Below are positions 17,581 to 26,759 of a stretch of 64,000 nucleotides of DNA, one piece after another (positions within the stretch are counted from its first letter, which is position 1; each line of letters begins with the position of its first letter). Both the position numbers and the translations under genes were made by a program. Location: contig NZ_MAGP01000132.1 of assembly GCF_002926165.1 (NCBI RefSeq), forward strand, positions 1 to 64,000, written 5' to 3'. The notes under the pieces were generated by a model. It had not been told where the DNA came from and ran no database searches. It worked only from the letters and a program-made list of their open reading frames with translations. Origin of the DNA: Micromonospora chalcea. GTDB lineage: Bacteria; Actinomycetota; Actinomycetes; Mycobacteriales; Micromonosporaceae.

Positions 17581-18126
17581 TCAGCGGGAGAGCAGCGCGC
17601 CGGTGGACGCGGGCCGCCCGGCGGCGTGCCAGACCCGCGACGAGCCGATGGTCTGGCCGTTGGCCAGGTCCTGAAGGGTGATCTGGACCCGCCAGGGGTC
17701 GAACTGGAGCACCTCGAAGCCGGCGTCGGCGGGGCCGTCGGGCCAGACCGCGTACGGGTCGAAGCCGCGCTGGGTCGCCTCGGCGGCGACGAGGTCCCAG
17801 ACGTGGCGTTTGGTGTCGCCCGGCTCCAGCCAGGTGGCGCGGCAGTCGACGAAGACGGCGTCGTGCGCGGGTGTCCAGTAGCTGCACGAGACGTACGGGT
17901 TGCGGGCCAGGTGGGCGGTCTTGACCGGGGTGCGGGAGGTGCTGACCCAGCCGGTCGGGCCGGCGTCGCCGACCTCCCAGGAGACGTGCATGATCCGGCT
18001 GCGCGGCCGGTCGCGTCCGTCCACAGTGGCGACGGTGCACCAGCCGATCTCGGTGGTGAGCCGCAGGAAGTCGTCACGGAGGTCGGCGAAGTCGCCGACC
18101 GGGGTGCTGAACGTGGAAGGCTCCAT
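17581..18126 (-). CDS. Pyridoxamine 5'-phosphate oxidase-like FMN-binding protein
   Basis: A 181-residue split-barrel protein related to PNPOx and F420-dependent reductases (TTEIGWCTVATVDGRDRPRSRIMHVSW, then RNPYVSCSYW and FDPWRVQITLQD). Such proteins bind FMN or F420 and catalyse redox steps, or simply bind the cofactor. Its neighbour is the P450 gene on the same strand. The promoter region upstream carries a 16-base element shared with another divergent promoter at about 26.65 kb. Confidence 0.8.
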   Translation of the reverse strand: MEPSTFSTPVGDFADLRDDFLRLTTEIGWCTVATVDGRDRPRSRIMHVSWEVGDAGPTGWVSTSRTPVKTAHLARNPYVSCSYWTPAHDAVFVDCRATWLEPGDTKRHVWDLVAAEATQRGFDPYAVWPDGPADAGFEVLQFDPWRVQITLQDLANGQTIGSSRVWHAAGRPASTGALLSR

Positions 18127-18158
18127 GCCGAGATGGTAGATCCGCGCGAGCGCAGTTT

Positions 18159-18174
18159 GCTATATGATTCTCAA
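18159..18174. promoter_or_regulatory. Shared promoter-region motif GCTATANNATTCTCAA, copy 1
   Basis: GCTATATGATTCTCAA lies about 33 bases upstream of the FMN-barrel gene start, in an AT-rich island within very GC-rich DNA. Fourteen of 16 bases match a site at 26645-26660 on the other strand. It could be a core promoter element or an operator of a cluster regulator. Confidence 0.4.
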
Positions 18175-18199
18175 TTCTTGCGGTGCCCGCTTCGGAGCG

Positions 18200-19309
18200 T
18201 CACCAGGCCCGCAGAATCGTGCGCAGCGCGTCGATCACCCGGGTCTGCGCGCCCTCGTCCAGCGACGGGTACATCGGCAGCGAGAAGATCTCCCCGGCCA
18301 GCCGCTCGGTCACCGGCAGTGACCCCTCGGTGTAGCCGAGGTGGGCGAAGCCGCGCATGGTGTGCACCGGCCAGCGGTAGCTGACGTTCAGCTCGATGCC
18401 GTGGCGACGCAGCGCCGCCAGGATCTCGTCGCGCCGCGGGTGCCGCACCACGTAGAGGTAGTAGACGTGCTCGTTGCCGGGCGCGGTGACCGGCAGGCCC
18501 AGGCCGGTGCCGGCGAGCCCCTCGTCGTAGCGGCGGGCGATCGCGCGGCGGGCGGCGACGTAGCGGTCCAGCCGCCGCAGCTTGCGGCGCAGGATCTCCG
18601 CCTGCACCTCGTCCAGGCGGCTGTTGCGGCCGGGCGTCTCCTCGACGTAGTAGCGGTCCTCCATCCCGTAGTACCGCAGCCGGCGCAGGCGCCGCTCCAC
18701 GTCCGGGTCGGCGGTGATCGTCGCGCCGCCGTCGCCGTACGCGCCGAGCACCTTGGTCGGATAGAAGGAGAAGGCGGCGGCGTCACCGAGCGACCCGGCC
18801 ACGCGGCCGTGGTGGCGCGCGCCGTGCGCCTGCGCGCAGTCCTCCAGCACCGCGAGGCCGTGCGCGGCGGCGAGCGCCCGCAGCGGCGCCATCTCGACGC
18901 ACTGCCCGTAGAGGTGCACCGGGAGCAGCACCCGGGTACGCGGCGTGATCACGTCGGCGACCCGGTCGACGCGCATCAGGCAGGTCGCCTCGTCCACGTC
19001 GACGAAGACCGGCACCGCGCCCACCGCGTCGATGGCGAGCACGGTCGGCGCGGCCGTGTTGGCGACGGTGACCACCTCGTCGCCGGGGCGTACGCCCAGC
19101 GCCCAGAGGGCCAGCGAGATGGCGTCGGTGCCGTTGGCCACCCCGACGCAGTGCGGCACGCCGTGGTAGGCGGCGAACTCCCGCTCGAAGCCGCGCACGC
19201 TCTCACCGAGCACCAGCCGGCCGGAGGAGAAGACCTGGTCCACCGCGCCGAGGACGTCCTCCCGCTCGCTCTCGTACTCGGCCAGGTAGTTCCAGACTCC
19301 GACGGTCAT
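18200..19309 (-). CDS. NDP-3-keto-deoxysugar aminotransferase (DegT/DnrJ/EryC1 family, EvaB-like)
   Basis: A 369-residue PLP-dependent sugar aminotransferase. The start VWNYLAEYESEREDVLGAVDQV is typical of the C-3 aminotransferase group (EvaB, TylB, DesV); the PLP-binding lysine sits in SFYPTKVLGAYGDGG, and the cofactor site includes ANGTDAI and EDCAQAHGA. It would transfer an amino group from glutamate to the C-3 ketone of an NDP-2,6-dideoxysugar, the product of the 2,3-dehydratase encoded at 29.2-30.6 kb. The methyltransferase genes at 23.8-26.6 kb fit as later steps. Transcribed alone or with the genes downstream on the minus strand. Confidence 0.9.
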   Translation of the reverse strand: MTVGVWNYLAEYESEREDVLGAVDQVFSSGRLVLGESVRGFEREFAAYHGVPHCVGVANGTDAISLALWALGVRPGDEVVTVANTAAPTVLAIDAVGAVPVFVDVDEATCLMRVDRVADVITPRTRVLLPVHLYGQCVEMAPLRALAAAHGLAVLEDCAQAHGARHHGRVAGSLGDAAAFSFYPTKVLGAYGDGGATITADPDVERRLRRLRYYGMEDRYYVEETPGRNSRLDEVQAEILRRKLRRLDRYVAARRAIARRYDEGLAGTGLGLPVTAPGNEHVYYLYVVRHPRRDEILAALRRHGIELNVSYRWPVHTMRGFAHLGYTEGSLPVTERLAGEIFSLPMYPSLDEGAQTRVIDALRTILRAW

Positions 19310-19779
19310 GGCGGCGGACCTCCCCGGGAGCGTCGTCGCCGCGGCGCCTCACCCCGGCATCACCACCCCGCATCCTAGTCGCCGCCCCATCGGCTAGCTA
19401 CACGTTCGTCAACCGACGTCGGTACCGGCGGCTCCCGGCCACTGGCCCGAACGGACGGAATCACCCGCGCCGCGACGCCGTCGCCGCGGGCTTGGCACCA
19501 ACCCTGCGGGGCGCGCGAACAGCCTTTCCCGGCAAGCCCTCGGGACCGAGCTGACCTGCCCCGACATCGGCCACTGTCGACCATCGCGGCACCTCCGGCA
19601 CTCGATGGAAATTGCGCGCAGTGGATCTCCCTGTAGTCGACTTCCCGTCAATTGACAGTTGCAATTCGGATAGTAGGCTCGCTGCCGCGGGCGCCGCTCC
19701 CCGGCACTTCTCCGTCCCCCTCGACCGCGACGCCTGGCATGTTCCGGCCTCAATCCCGCACGTGACCAGGAGGACGTCC
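19310..19779. other. Intergenic region with divergent promoters
   Basis: About 470 bases between the divergent aminotransferase and propeller-protein genes. No gene is supported. A plausible promoter for the plus-strand gene lies at 19652-19679 (TTGACA, 16 bases, TAGGCT), giving a leader of about 95 bases that ends in the ribosome site CCAGGAGGACG. Confidence 0.5.
19652..19679 (+). promoter_or_regulatory. Probable promoter of the secreted propeller protein
   Basis: TTGACA at 19652-19657 and TAGGCT at 19674-19679 are 16 bases apart and fit the actinomycete housekeeping promoter consensus (TTGACA, TAnnnT). They lie in a locally AT-richer stretch about 100 bases upstream of the start codon. Confidence 0.45.
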
Positions 19780-21534
19780 ATGCCCCGTCCACAACTGCGC
19801 GGTCCGCTCCGGCGGGCCGCCCACATCGGAGTGATCGCGCTCGTCGCCGTCAGCAGCGGCCTGGTGCCACCCCCGGCCGCGGCCGGGGCGTCCGTGCGAC
19901 GGGTCACCTCGACGGTGACCGGCAGCGACGGCCAGCAGTACCGGATCACCAACCACCTCACCCGCACGGCTCAGGCCGCCGAACGTCCGGGCGCGCCCGC
20001 CCGCCAGTGGCTGCTGGTCTGGACCGGCGACGCCGCGCCGGGCCCCGACGGCAGGCCCGACCCCGACTTCCTCGCCGTCGTGGACGCCACCCCCGGCTCC
20101 CCCGACTACGGCCGGGTGGCGAACACCGTCACCGTCGACTCGGTCTTCGGCAACGAGCCGCACCACATGCAGTACACCTGGCGAAAGGGCGACAAGGTGT
20201 ACGCGGGCGGCCTGCTCAGCGACACCGTCTACGTCTTCGACGTCAGCCGGCTGCCCCGGGTCTCGCTCAGCGGCGTGACGCTGCCGCACGACACCCCGTG
20301 CGGCTCGGTGCCGGACGCGTTCACCGTCCTGCGCGACGGCACCGCGTACGGGTCGTACATGGGCGGGCCCGACGTCGCCGGGCCCTGCACCTACTCCGAC
20401 GGGCAGACCCGCGTGGGCAACGGCTTCGCCGGCTCCCCCGGCGAGGTGGTCCGGCTCGGCGCCGACGGCCGGGTGCTGGCCGAGATGCCGGCGGCGAAGA
20501 AGACCGCCGAGGACCCGGTCTCCTGCCCCAACCAGCCGGCGCTGCCGGTGCCGACCTGCGCCAACCCGCACGGCATCGCGCTGCGCGAGGACCTGAACCG
20601 GCTGGTCACCAGCGACTTCGTCGAGGTGCGGCACGTCGTCGCCGGCCTGGTGACCGACCCCAACCTGCAGCGCCGCACGGTCCGCACGTACGACATCAGC
20701 GACCGGAACCGGCCCCGCCTGCTCTCCCTGTCCTACCTGCCCGACGGGCCCCGGGTCGACGACGAGTACAGCCGCGAGGGTCTGCTGGCCATGGAGCCCG
20801 CGGTGACGCACCAGCCCCGGCACAAGGGAGCGTTCGTGGCCACCGGGATGGGCGCGGTCTACTACACGCCGGACATCACCAAGCGGGAGCTGACCTGGCG
20901 GCAGGTGTTCGACGACGCGACCGCCTTCCGCCGGATCTACCCGCGTGACACCCCGACCAGCGCGGCCGACGGCGGCAGCTGGCTCATGGTGAGCCCGGAC
21001 GACCGCTTCCTGTTCCACACGGTGATGTTCGGCGGCAACAACTCACCGGCCGTCAACGCCGAGTCCGGCATGGTGTACGTGCTGGACATCCGCCGGCTCC
21101 TCGCCGCCGGCAGCCGGACCTCGTGCCGGATCGACACGATCGCGGAGACCGTACGCGGCGGCGCCGAGCCGGACTGTCCCGCGCTGGTCAGCGCGCTGCC
21201 GATCGTGGACACCACGCTCGGTGGGCCGCACTGGGGCGCGATGGACACGTTCCGGCCGGTGGCGGGCGGGAAGCACTTCCGCCAGACCGACCAGGTCTCC
21301 CGGGTGGTCACCTCGAACTACTTCGTGGCGCCCACCGGACTCGACGGTGACGCCCGGATCTGCATGGCGCTGGTCGACCCGGCGGGCCGGCTCACCGAGG
21401 ACCGCGCGTTCCGCGACGAACACACCGGCCGGCGCTGCGTGAGCTTCGACCGGACGAGCTGGCCGCACGGCGACACCGGCAAGGCGAACCCGCACGGGCT
21501 GCTCTTCGCGGTGGCCGACGCGCAACTGCGCTGA
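19780..21534 (+). CDS. Secreted selenium-binding-protein-like (SBP56 / methanethiol oxidase-like) protein
   Basis: A 584-residue protein with a signal peptide (RRAAHIGVIALVAVSSGLVPPPAAAGA) and a propeller-like body. Blocks such as DDRFLFHTVMFGG, HWGAMDTF and WPHGDTGKANPHGLLFAV recall the SBP56/methanethiol oxidase family, which oxidises methanethiol and in bacterial MtoX uses copper. Assignment is by motif impression, so moderate. The start at 19780 follows AGGAGGACG; the longer open frame upstream lacks a signal peptide at its beginning. It ends at a perfect hairpin shared with the glycosyltransferase gene. Its place inside an enediyne cluster is unexplained. Confidence 0.65.
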   Translation: MPRPQLRGPLRRAAHIGVIALVAVSSGLVPPPAAAGASVRRVTSTVTGSDGQQYRITNHLTRTAQAAERPGAPARQWLLVWTGDAAPGPDGRPDPDFLAVVDATPGSPDYGRVANTVTVDSVFGNEPHHMQYTWRKGDKVYAGGLLSDTVYVFDVSRLPRVSLSGVTLPHDTPCGSVPDAFTVLRDGTAYGSYMGGPDVAGPCTYSDGQTRVGNGFAGSPGEVVRLGADGRVLAEMPAAKKTAEDPVSCPNQPALPVPTCANPHGIALREDLNRLVTSDFVEVRHVVAGLVTDPNLQRRTVRTYDISDRNRPRLLSLSYLPDGPRVDDEYSREGLLAMEPAVTHQPRHKGAFVATGMGAVYYTPDITKRELTWRQVFDDATAFRRIYPRDTPTSAADGGSWLMVSPDDRFLFHTVMFGGNNSPAVNAESGMVYVLDIRRLLAAGSRTSCRIDTIAETVRGGAEPDCPALVSALPIVDTTLGGPHWGAMDTFRPVAGGKHFRQTDQVSRVVTSNYFVAPTGLDGDARICMALVDPAGRLTEDRAFRDEHTGRRCVSFDRTSWPHGDTGKANPHGLLFAVADAQLR

Positions 21535-21540
21535 CCGCAA

Positions 21541-21575
21541 CCGGCGGCGGGCGGCGACGAGCCGCCCGCCGCCGG
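21541..21575. terminator. Bidirectional terminator hairpin
   Basis: A perfect 15-bp stem (21541-21555 with 21561-21575) closed by GACGA lies between two converging genes, 7 bases after one stop and 3 bases before the other. It is almost entirely G and C, and no T-run follows. Confidence 0.8.
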
Positions 21576-21577
21576 GC

Positions 21578-22693
21578 TCACACCGCCGCGGTCAGCCGGG
21601 GCACCACCTCGGCCGGGGACGGCAGCGCCGCGATCTCGGCCCGCACCTCGCCGGTCACCCGGCCCAGCTCCGCGTCGGTGAGCAGCCGGCCGATCGCGGC
21701 GGCGTCCAGCTCGTCCACCGAGCCCAGCACGTGCGCCAGCCCCCGGGCGCGCAGCAGCTCGCCGGTGACCAGCTCGTCCGGCGAGCCGGGCAGCACCAGC
21801 TGGCGGACGCCGAGCGCGGCGCAGGTCAGCGTCGTGCCGTCGCCGCCGTGGTGGATCGCGGCGGCGCAGCCGCGCAGCAACTGGTTCAGCGGCACCCAGC
21901 CGGTGGTCCGCACGTTCGGCGGCAGGTCGGGCGGAGCGGCCGACTCCCCGATCGCCAGCACGAACTCGGCGTCCAGCCCGGGCGCGGCGGCGAGCACCCG
22001 CGCGATGCCGGCGGCGAACCGGTCCGGCCCGCCGAGCGTGCCGAACGTGACGGCGATCCGGGGCCGCGCGACCGGTTCCCGCACCCAGTCGGGCAGCACC
22101 CCGCCGCCGTTGTACGGCACGTAGCGCATGGAGATGTCGGCCGGTCCGCCCTCGACCAGGCTGGGCGGGGCGATGTCGACGGTCCGGATGCCCTCGGGCA
22201 GCGTCACCCCGTGCCGGCGCATCGCCACCGCGCCGGGCAGCTCGCGCAGCAGGTCGGGGGTGAACCGGGCCAGCCCGAGGCTGTGCGCCACCGCCGGCAC
22301 CTTCAGCCGGGCGGCGACGACCGGGCCGACCGCGAAGATCGGGTCGTACACCACAAGGTCCGGCTGGACCCACTCGCCGAGCGCGACGTGGGCGTCGACG
22401 AACGGATCCCAGGCCGAGACGATGTACGGCTTGCGTTCCTCCATCTCCGCGATCGGGTCGGCGCCGATCGGCTCGAAGAGGCGCGGCACGTCGCGGATGA
22501 ACTGCGCCTGCATGTCCGAGGTGGTGCGTCCGGGCACGGCGTCCAGGACCGGCAGCCCGGCCCGGGCGACCGCCAGCGCGTCACCGGCGGTGACGAAGAC
22601 GACCTCGTGCCCGGCGGCGCGGAACGCCCACCCGAGCGGTACCAGCGGGAACGCGTGGCCGATGGCCGGACCCGGCATGAACAGTACGCGCAT
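21578..22693 (-). CDS. GT1-family glycosyltransferase (EryCIII/CalG-like)
   Basis: A 371-residue GT-B glycosyltransferase. It starts MRVLFMPGPAIGHAFPLVPL and carries the donor-binding block GCAAAIHHGGDGTTLTCAALGVRQLVLPGSPDE near residue 280-315, typical of natural-product transferases. It should attach the deoxysugar made by its operon neighbours to the enediyne. It is the last gene of a five-gene minus operon (O-, C- and N-methyltransferases, ketoreductase, glycosyltransferase). Only one glycosyltransferase is visible in the window, consistent with one sugar. Confidence 0.92.
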   Translation of the reverse strand: MRVLFMPGPAIGHAFPLVPLGWAFRAAGHEVVFVTAGDALAVARAGLPVLDAVPGRTTSDMQAQFIRDVPRLFEPIGADPIAEMEERKPYIVSAWDPFVDAHVALGEWVQPDLVVYDPIFAVGPVVAARLKVPAVAHSLGLARFTPDLLRELPGAVAMRRHGVTLPEGIRTVDIAPPSLVEGGPADISMRYVPYNGGGVLPDWVREPVARPRIAVTFGTLGGPDRFAAGIARVLAAAPGLDAEFVLAIGESAAPPDLPPNVRTTGWVPLNQLLRGCAAAIHHGGDGTTLTCAALGVRQLVLPGSPDELVTGELLRARGLAHVLGSVDELDAAAIGRLLTDAELGRVTGEVRAEIAALPSPAEVVPRLTAAV

Positions 22694-22788
22694 GACTCCT
22701 GCCCTCCCTGTCGTCGCGGCGGCACGGCCGACGCCGTACCGCCGAGCCGGTGACGCCGGTCGCGCCACCTGTCGATTCCCCGCCGGCG

Positions 22789-23772
22789 CTACGGCGCCCG
22801 CTGACGCGGCGGCCCCGCCGCCGCCGGCTCCCCGTCGCCGGAGTAGCGGCGCAGCTCGTCGTGCCAGAAGTCGGTGACCGCCCGGCGCAGGTCGCGGCGC
22901 GGCCGCCAGCCGAGGGCCGCCGCGGCGGGCGTCGGGTCGACGCACGACCACCGGGTCCCGGCCCGCCAGCCGGCCGGGCCGGCACGCTCCACCACTGTCG
23001 CCTGCACCCCGCTGACCTGCACCAGGAGCCGGACCAGCGTCCGCACCGGCACCGCCTCGCCGCGGCCGATGTCGAGGACGCGGCCGGTCACCGGGCGCCC
23101 GGCGGCGGCCAGCACGGCCTCGGCGGCGTCCCGGACGTCGACGAAGTCACGCCGGGCCTCCAGCGGGGCGAGCGTCACCCGCGCGGCGACGCCGGCCCGC
23201 GCGGCCGGCGCCAGCGCGGCGGCGACCCGGCCCAGCAGGCTGGTCGCGGGCAGCCCCGGGCCGAGCGCGTTCACCAGCCGCAGCACCACCGCGTCGACCT
23301 CACCGGCGTCGGCTGCCGCCAGTACGGCCCGGGTCGCGGCCAGTTTCGCCCGGCCGTACGCGGTGTCCGGCGCGGGCGTACGGCGCGGATCGGCCGGCGC
23401 GACCGGCTGCCCGTACTCCAGCACCGAGCCGAGATGGACCAGCCGGGGGCGGCAGGCGGCGCGGCGCAGCGCGTCGAGCAGCAGCGCGCTGAGCCGGGTG
23501 CAGCGCTCCGCCATCCGGCCGGGGCCCAGTCCCCAGCTGCTGCCGGTGGAGTCGACCACGGCGACCGGGTCCTCGGCGTCCAGCAGCCGCGCCAGCGTCC
23601 CCGGACCGGTGCCGCCGAGGTCGAGCGCGGTGAACCGGTGCCGGTGGCCGGCCGGGGCGCGGCGGGCCACCGTGAGCACGTCGTGGCCGGCGGCGGCGAA
23701 GGCGTCCGCGACATGGGCGCCGACGAACCCGGTGCCGCCGAGCACGACCACGCGTGGCCGGTCGCCGGTCAC
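22789..23772 (-). CDS. NAD-dependent epimerase/dehydratase-type sugar ketoreductase
   Basis: A 327-residue extended short-chain dehydrogenase. It starts GTG (TGDRPRVVVLGGTGFVGAHVADAF, Rossmann GGTGFVG), with YGRAKL as the YxxxK catalytic pair. In deoxysugar pathways proteins of this kind reduce the C-4 ketone (EvaE-type), which fits this operon; epimerisation is an alternative. The GTG overlaps the stop of the N-methyltransferase gene, and 95 bases separate it from the glycosyltransferase. A longer frame upstream was rejected because the Rossmann motif begins immediately after this GTG. Confidence 0.85.
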   Translation of the reverse strand: MTGDRPRVVVLGGTGFVGAHVADAFAAAGHDVLTVARRAPAGHRHRFTALDLGGTGPGTLARLLDAEDPVAVVDSTGSSWGLGPGRMAERCTRLSALLLDALRRAACRPRLVHLGSVLEYGQPVAPADPRRTPAPDTAYGRAKLAATRAVLAAADAGEVDAVVLRLVNALGPGLPATSLLGRVAAALAPAARAGVAARVTLAPLEARRDFVDVRDAAEAVLAAAGRPVTGRVLDIGRGEAVPVRTLVRLLVQVSGVQATVVERAGPAGWRAGTRWSCVDPTPAAAALGWRPRRDLRRAVTDFWHDELRRYSGDGEPAAAGPPRQRAP

Positions 23773-24521
23773 CGCGCACCTGCGGGCCGGGCGATCCACA
23801 GGCCCCACCGGAACGGCGGCGCCGTGACGTGCGCGGCGGCGAGCCCGGCCCGGGCGAACGCGGCGGCGAAGTGCTGCGGCCGGAACAGCGTCAGATCGGT
23901 CGTCGCGGTGTCGTGCCGGATACCGGCCTCCGGGTCGGCGTACGCCTGGTGCACTGTCATCCGGATCCGGTCGCGCGCGTCGTCGAGCCACGTCGAGTGG
24001 GACAGCCGGACCACCACCCGGTCCTGCTCCTGCACCATGTCGCGGGCCACGTAGCCGGGGACGAACGTCTCCGGCGTGTACCAGGGCTCGACCGCCAGCA
24101 CGCCGCCCGGCGTCAGGTGGGCGGCCAGCCGCGCGACGGTCCGGTCCAGTTCGGCGGCGCCGCGCAGGTGCGGCACCGCGAAGAGGCAGACCACCACGTC
24201 GAAGGTGTCGGCCAGGTCCAGGTCGCGCATGTCGCCCTCGTGCAGGGCCACGTCCGGCACCCGGGCGCCGGCTCGGGCCAGCATCTCCGCGGACAGGTCC
24301 ACGCCGGTCACCGGGGCGAAGTGGGTCCGCAGGTGCTCCAGGTGCAGCCCGGTGCCGCAGGCCACGTCGAGCAGCGAGGCGGCGGCCGGGTTCCGGCGCC
24401 GGACCGTCCGGGCGAGCGTGGCGGCCTCGGCGATGTGGTCGCGGCCCCGGTGCCGCATCACCAGGTCGTAGATCTCCGGGTATCCGGCGCGGTAGAAGCC
24501 GCGCGCCACCGATGCCGTCAC
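23769..24521 (-). CDS. Aminosugar N-methyltransferase (DesVI/TylM1-like)
   Basis: A 250-residue SAM-dependent methyltransferase with GFYRAGYPEIYDLVMRHRGRDH at the N-terminus, motif I LLDVACGTGLHLEHL, and the region GYVARDMVQEQDRVVVRLSHS. Together these resemble NDP-aminosugar N,N-dimethyltransferases such as DesVI and TylM1. It would methylate the 3-amino group placed by the EvaB-like aminotransferase, once or twice. The GTG start overlaps the stop of the C-methyltransferase gene, so translation is coupled. Confidence 0.85.
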   Translation of the reverse strand: MTASVARGFYRAGYPEIYDLVMRHRGRDHIAEAATLARTVRRRNPAAASLLDVACGTGLHLEHLRTHFAPVTGVDLSAEMLARAGARVPDVALHEGDMRDLDLADTFDVVVCLFAVPHLRGAAELDRTVARLAAHLTPGGVLAVEPWYTPETFVPGYVARDMVQEQDRVVVRLSHSTWLDDARDRIRMTVHQAYADPEAGIRHDTATTDLTLFRPQHFAAAFARAGLAAAHVTAPPFRWGLWIARPAGAR

Positions 24522-25750
24522 CGTACGCGCACGGTGGGCACGTAGTGGATCCACCGGCCGCCGGCGGCCCGGAAGCCGGTCTCCTTCGCCATGATCTCCT
24601 CGGCGTGGTTCCAGGCGAAGAGCACCGCGTAGTCCGGGTAGGGGTCGGCGAATGCCTCGGGCGGGCGGACCGGGATGTGCGCGCCCGGGGTCAGCCGGCC
24701 CTGCTTGGCCGGGGTGGTGTCGCAGACGTACGAGATCAGCTCCGGCCCGAGCCCGCAGTAGTTGGTGACGGTGGCGCTCTTCGCGGTGGCCCCGTAGGCC
24801 GCGACGGTGCGGCCCTCCTCCCTCAGCGAGCGCAGCAGCGCGACCACCTCGGACCGGGTACGCGCGACGGCAGCGGCGAACCGGCGCAGCGCCGCCTCCC
24901 CGGTCACTCCCTGCTCCCGTTCCTGGCGCAGCAGGTCGGCGACGGCCGGGGACGGGCTACGCGCCCCGGCGCGGGCGAGCGTGTAGCGCACCTCGCCGCC
25001 GTGCACCGGGAGCCGCCGCACGTCCACGAGCTCCAGCCCGAAGCGGGCCGCGGCGGCCCGTACCGAGTGGGCGGTGAAGTAGTAGAAGTGCTCGTCGTAG
25101 ATCTGGTCGAAGGCGGTCCGGGCGAGGATGTCGCCGAGGTACGGATCCTCGAAGACGAGGACGCCGCCGGGGGCGAGCAGCAGCCGCGCGCCGCGCAGCA
25201 CCGAGTCCAGGTAGGGCAGGTGGCAGATCGTGTTGGCGGCGTAGATGACGTCGGCCGGCCCGTCGGTGGCGAGCACGTCGGCGGCGGTCTCCTCCTCGAA
25301 GAAGTCGGTACGCACCCGTACGCCCTGCCCACGGGCCAGCTCGGCCACCCCGGCGGACGGCTCGAAGCCGAGGTGGCGTACGCCGGCCGCGGCCACGGTC
25401 CGCAGCATCACCCCGTCGTTGCAGCCCAGCTCGACGCAGAACGCGCCGGGCCGGGTCAGCTCGGTGGCGAGCAGTTCCCGGCCGGTGCCGGTGAAGTGCG
25501 CGCGCATCACCGACGACAGCGACGAGCGGTACGGGTAGTCGTGGTGGAACATCCGCTCGCGCGGCACCTCCTCGACGAGCTGGACCATCGTGCAGTCGGC
25601 GCACCGGCCCACCGCGAGGCGGTAGAAGAACTCGCCGTCGAGGTCGGCCGGGCGGGGGAACGCGTCGGAGAGGGGCTGGCGGCCGAGGTCGAGCATCTCG
25701 GTCACCGGGCCGCCGCAGATCCGGCAGCCGGTGACGGCGGGGGCGGTCAT
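24518..25750 (-). CDS. NDP-sugar C-3 methyltransferase (TylC3/EvaC-like)
   Basis: A 410-residue sugar C-methyltransferase. The N-terminal zinc-binding region has paired cysteines (CRICGGP and CADCTMVQL), then ELGCNDGVMLRTV binds SAM, and the C-terminal domain has YGATAKSATVTNYCGLG, all features of the TylC3/EvaC family that methylates C-3 of NDP-3-keto-deoxysugars. With the aminotransferase it predicts a 3-amino-3-C-methyl branched sugar. It starts 35 bases after the O-methyltransferase gene and overlaps the N-methyltransferase gene. Confidence 0.93.
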   Translation of the reverse strand: MTAPAVTGCRICGGPVTEMLDLGRQPLSDAFPRPADLDGEFFYRLAVGRCADCTMVQLVEEVPRERMFHHDYPYRSSLSSVMRAHFTGTGRELLATELTRPGAFCVELGCNDGVMLRTVAAAGVRHLGFEPSAGVAELARGQGVRVRTDFFEEETAADVLATDGPADVIYAANTICHLPYLDSVLRGARLLLAPGGVLVFEDPYLGDILARTAFDQIYDEHFYYFTAHSVRAAAARFGLELVDVRRLPVHGGEVRYTLARAGARSPSPAVADLLRQEREQGVTGEAALRRFAAAVARTRSEVVALLRSLREEGRTVAAYGATAKSATVTNYCGLGPELISYVCDTTPAKQGRLTPGAHIPVRPPEAFADPYPDYAVLFAWNHAEEIMAKETGFRAAGGRWIHYVPTVRVR

Positions 25751-25785
25751 CTGCCTGCTCCTTCCGGTCACCGGTGCCGGGCGGG

Positions 25786-26610
25786 TCAGCGCGGCTTGTG
25801 GGCGGCGATGACGACGCAGCCGACCTTGGTGCGCAGGACGTCGAGCACGGCCGGCATCTCGGCGAGGAAGGCGTCGATCTTCTCGGCGCCGTGCGCGGCG
25901 GCGAGCGTGTCGCGCCGCTGCTGCACCCGCTCGTGGTAGGCGGGGAACGAACGGCTGATCTTGTCGCCGCAGCTCAGGAACTCGTCCACCACGACGCCGG
26001 CGTCGCGGACCAGGTCGAACGCGGCCATCGGCGGGCCGGGCGGGGCGAGGGTGAAGTCGGTGAGGATCTGCCGGTCCCGCTCGGTGAGCGGGGCGTCCTC
26101 GGCGAGGTCGGTGAGCACGAGCCGGCCGCCGGGCTTGAGTACGCGGCGGATCTCGGCGAGCCACTGCCGGCGGTCCTGCGCGTGCACCAGGGACTCGAAG
26201 GCGAGCACCTTGTCGAAGGAGGCGTCGGGGTAGCTCAGCGCGGCGGCGTCGCCGAGCTCGAAGCGGACCTGGCCACGCAGCCCGGACTCGTTGACCCGTT
26301 CCCGGGCCCGCTTGAGGTGCTCGGCGCTGTTGGTGATGCCGGTGATGTCGGCGTCGCTGCGCTGGCCGAGCCGGATGGCCGGCTCGCCGGCGCCGCAGCC
26401 GACGTCCAGCAGCCGATCGCCGGGGCGCAGGCCGAGGCGGTCGCCGACGATGTCGGTGAACCGGTTGATGGCCTCCAGGAAGGGCGTGCGGTCGTCGTCG
26501 TCCTCCCACCATCCGAAGTGGATGTTTCCGCCGAGCACCTCGACGGCCCAGGCGCCGTCGTCGTAGATCTCCGCTACCTCGTCGATTTCGGTCAGCTCGC
26601 GTGTGGACAC
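25786..26610 (-). CDS. Sugar O-methyltransferase (RebM-like)
   Basis: A 274-residue class I methyltransferase. It has VAEIYDDGAWAVEVLGGNIHFGWWED at the N-terminus, motif I LLDVGCGAGEPAIRL and FDKVLAFESLVHA, a pattern close to RebM and related natural-product O-methyltransferases that act on a sugar hydroxyl after glycosylation. It is the first gene of the five-gene operon and starts with GTG. The promoter region upstream, shared with the DrrA-like gene, carries a copy of the GCTATANNATTCTCAA element. Confidence 0.85.
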   Translation of the reverse strand: MSTRELTEIDEVAEIYDDGAWAVEVLGGNIHFGWWEDDDDRTPFLEAINRFTDIVGDRLGLRPGDRLLDVGCGAGEPAIRLGQRSDADITGITNSAEHLKRARERVNESGLRGQVRFELGDAAALSYPDASFDKVLAFESLVHAQDRRQWLAEIRRVLKPGGRLVLTDLAEDAPLTERDRQILTDFTLAPPGPPMAAFDLVRDAGVVVDEFLSCGDKISRSFPAYHERVQQRRDTLAAAHGAEKIDAFLAEMPAVLDVLRTKVGCVVIAAHKPR

Positions 26611-26644
26611 GTCCGCTCCTCCACTCTCGGCGGCAAGTTGCTGC

Positions 26645-26660
26645 TTGAGAATGTTATAGC
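26645..26660. promoter_or_regulatory. Shared promoter-region motif, copy 2
   Basis: TTGAGAATGTTATAGC on the plus strand is GCTATAACATTCTCAA on the minus strand, matching the element at 18159-18174 in 14 of 16 positions. It lies between the divergent O-methyltransferase and ABC-transporter genes. Confidence 0.4.
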
Positions 26661-26759
26661 TATCGACCGACGGGTGTCCATGCGACGATCACGTGGTGGC
26701 GGAACGCGCGCGACGCGCGGATCAAGAGGCGTGACCGGAGCGAAACGTCCTGCTACTAT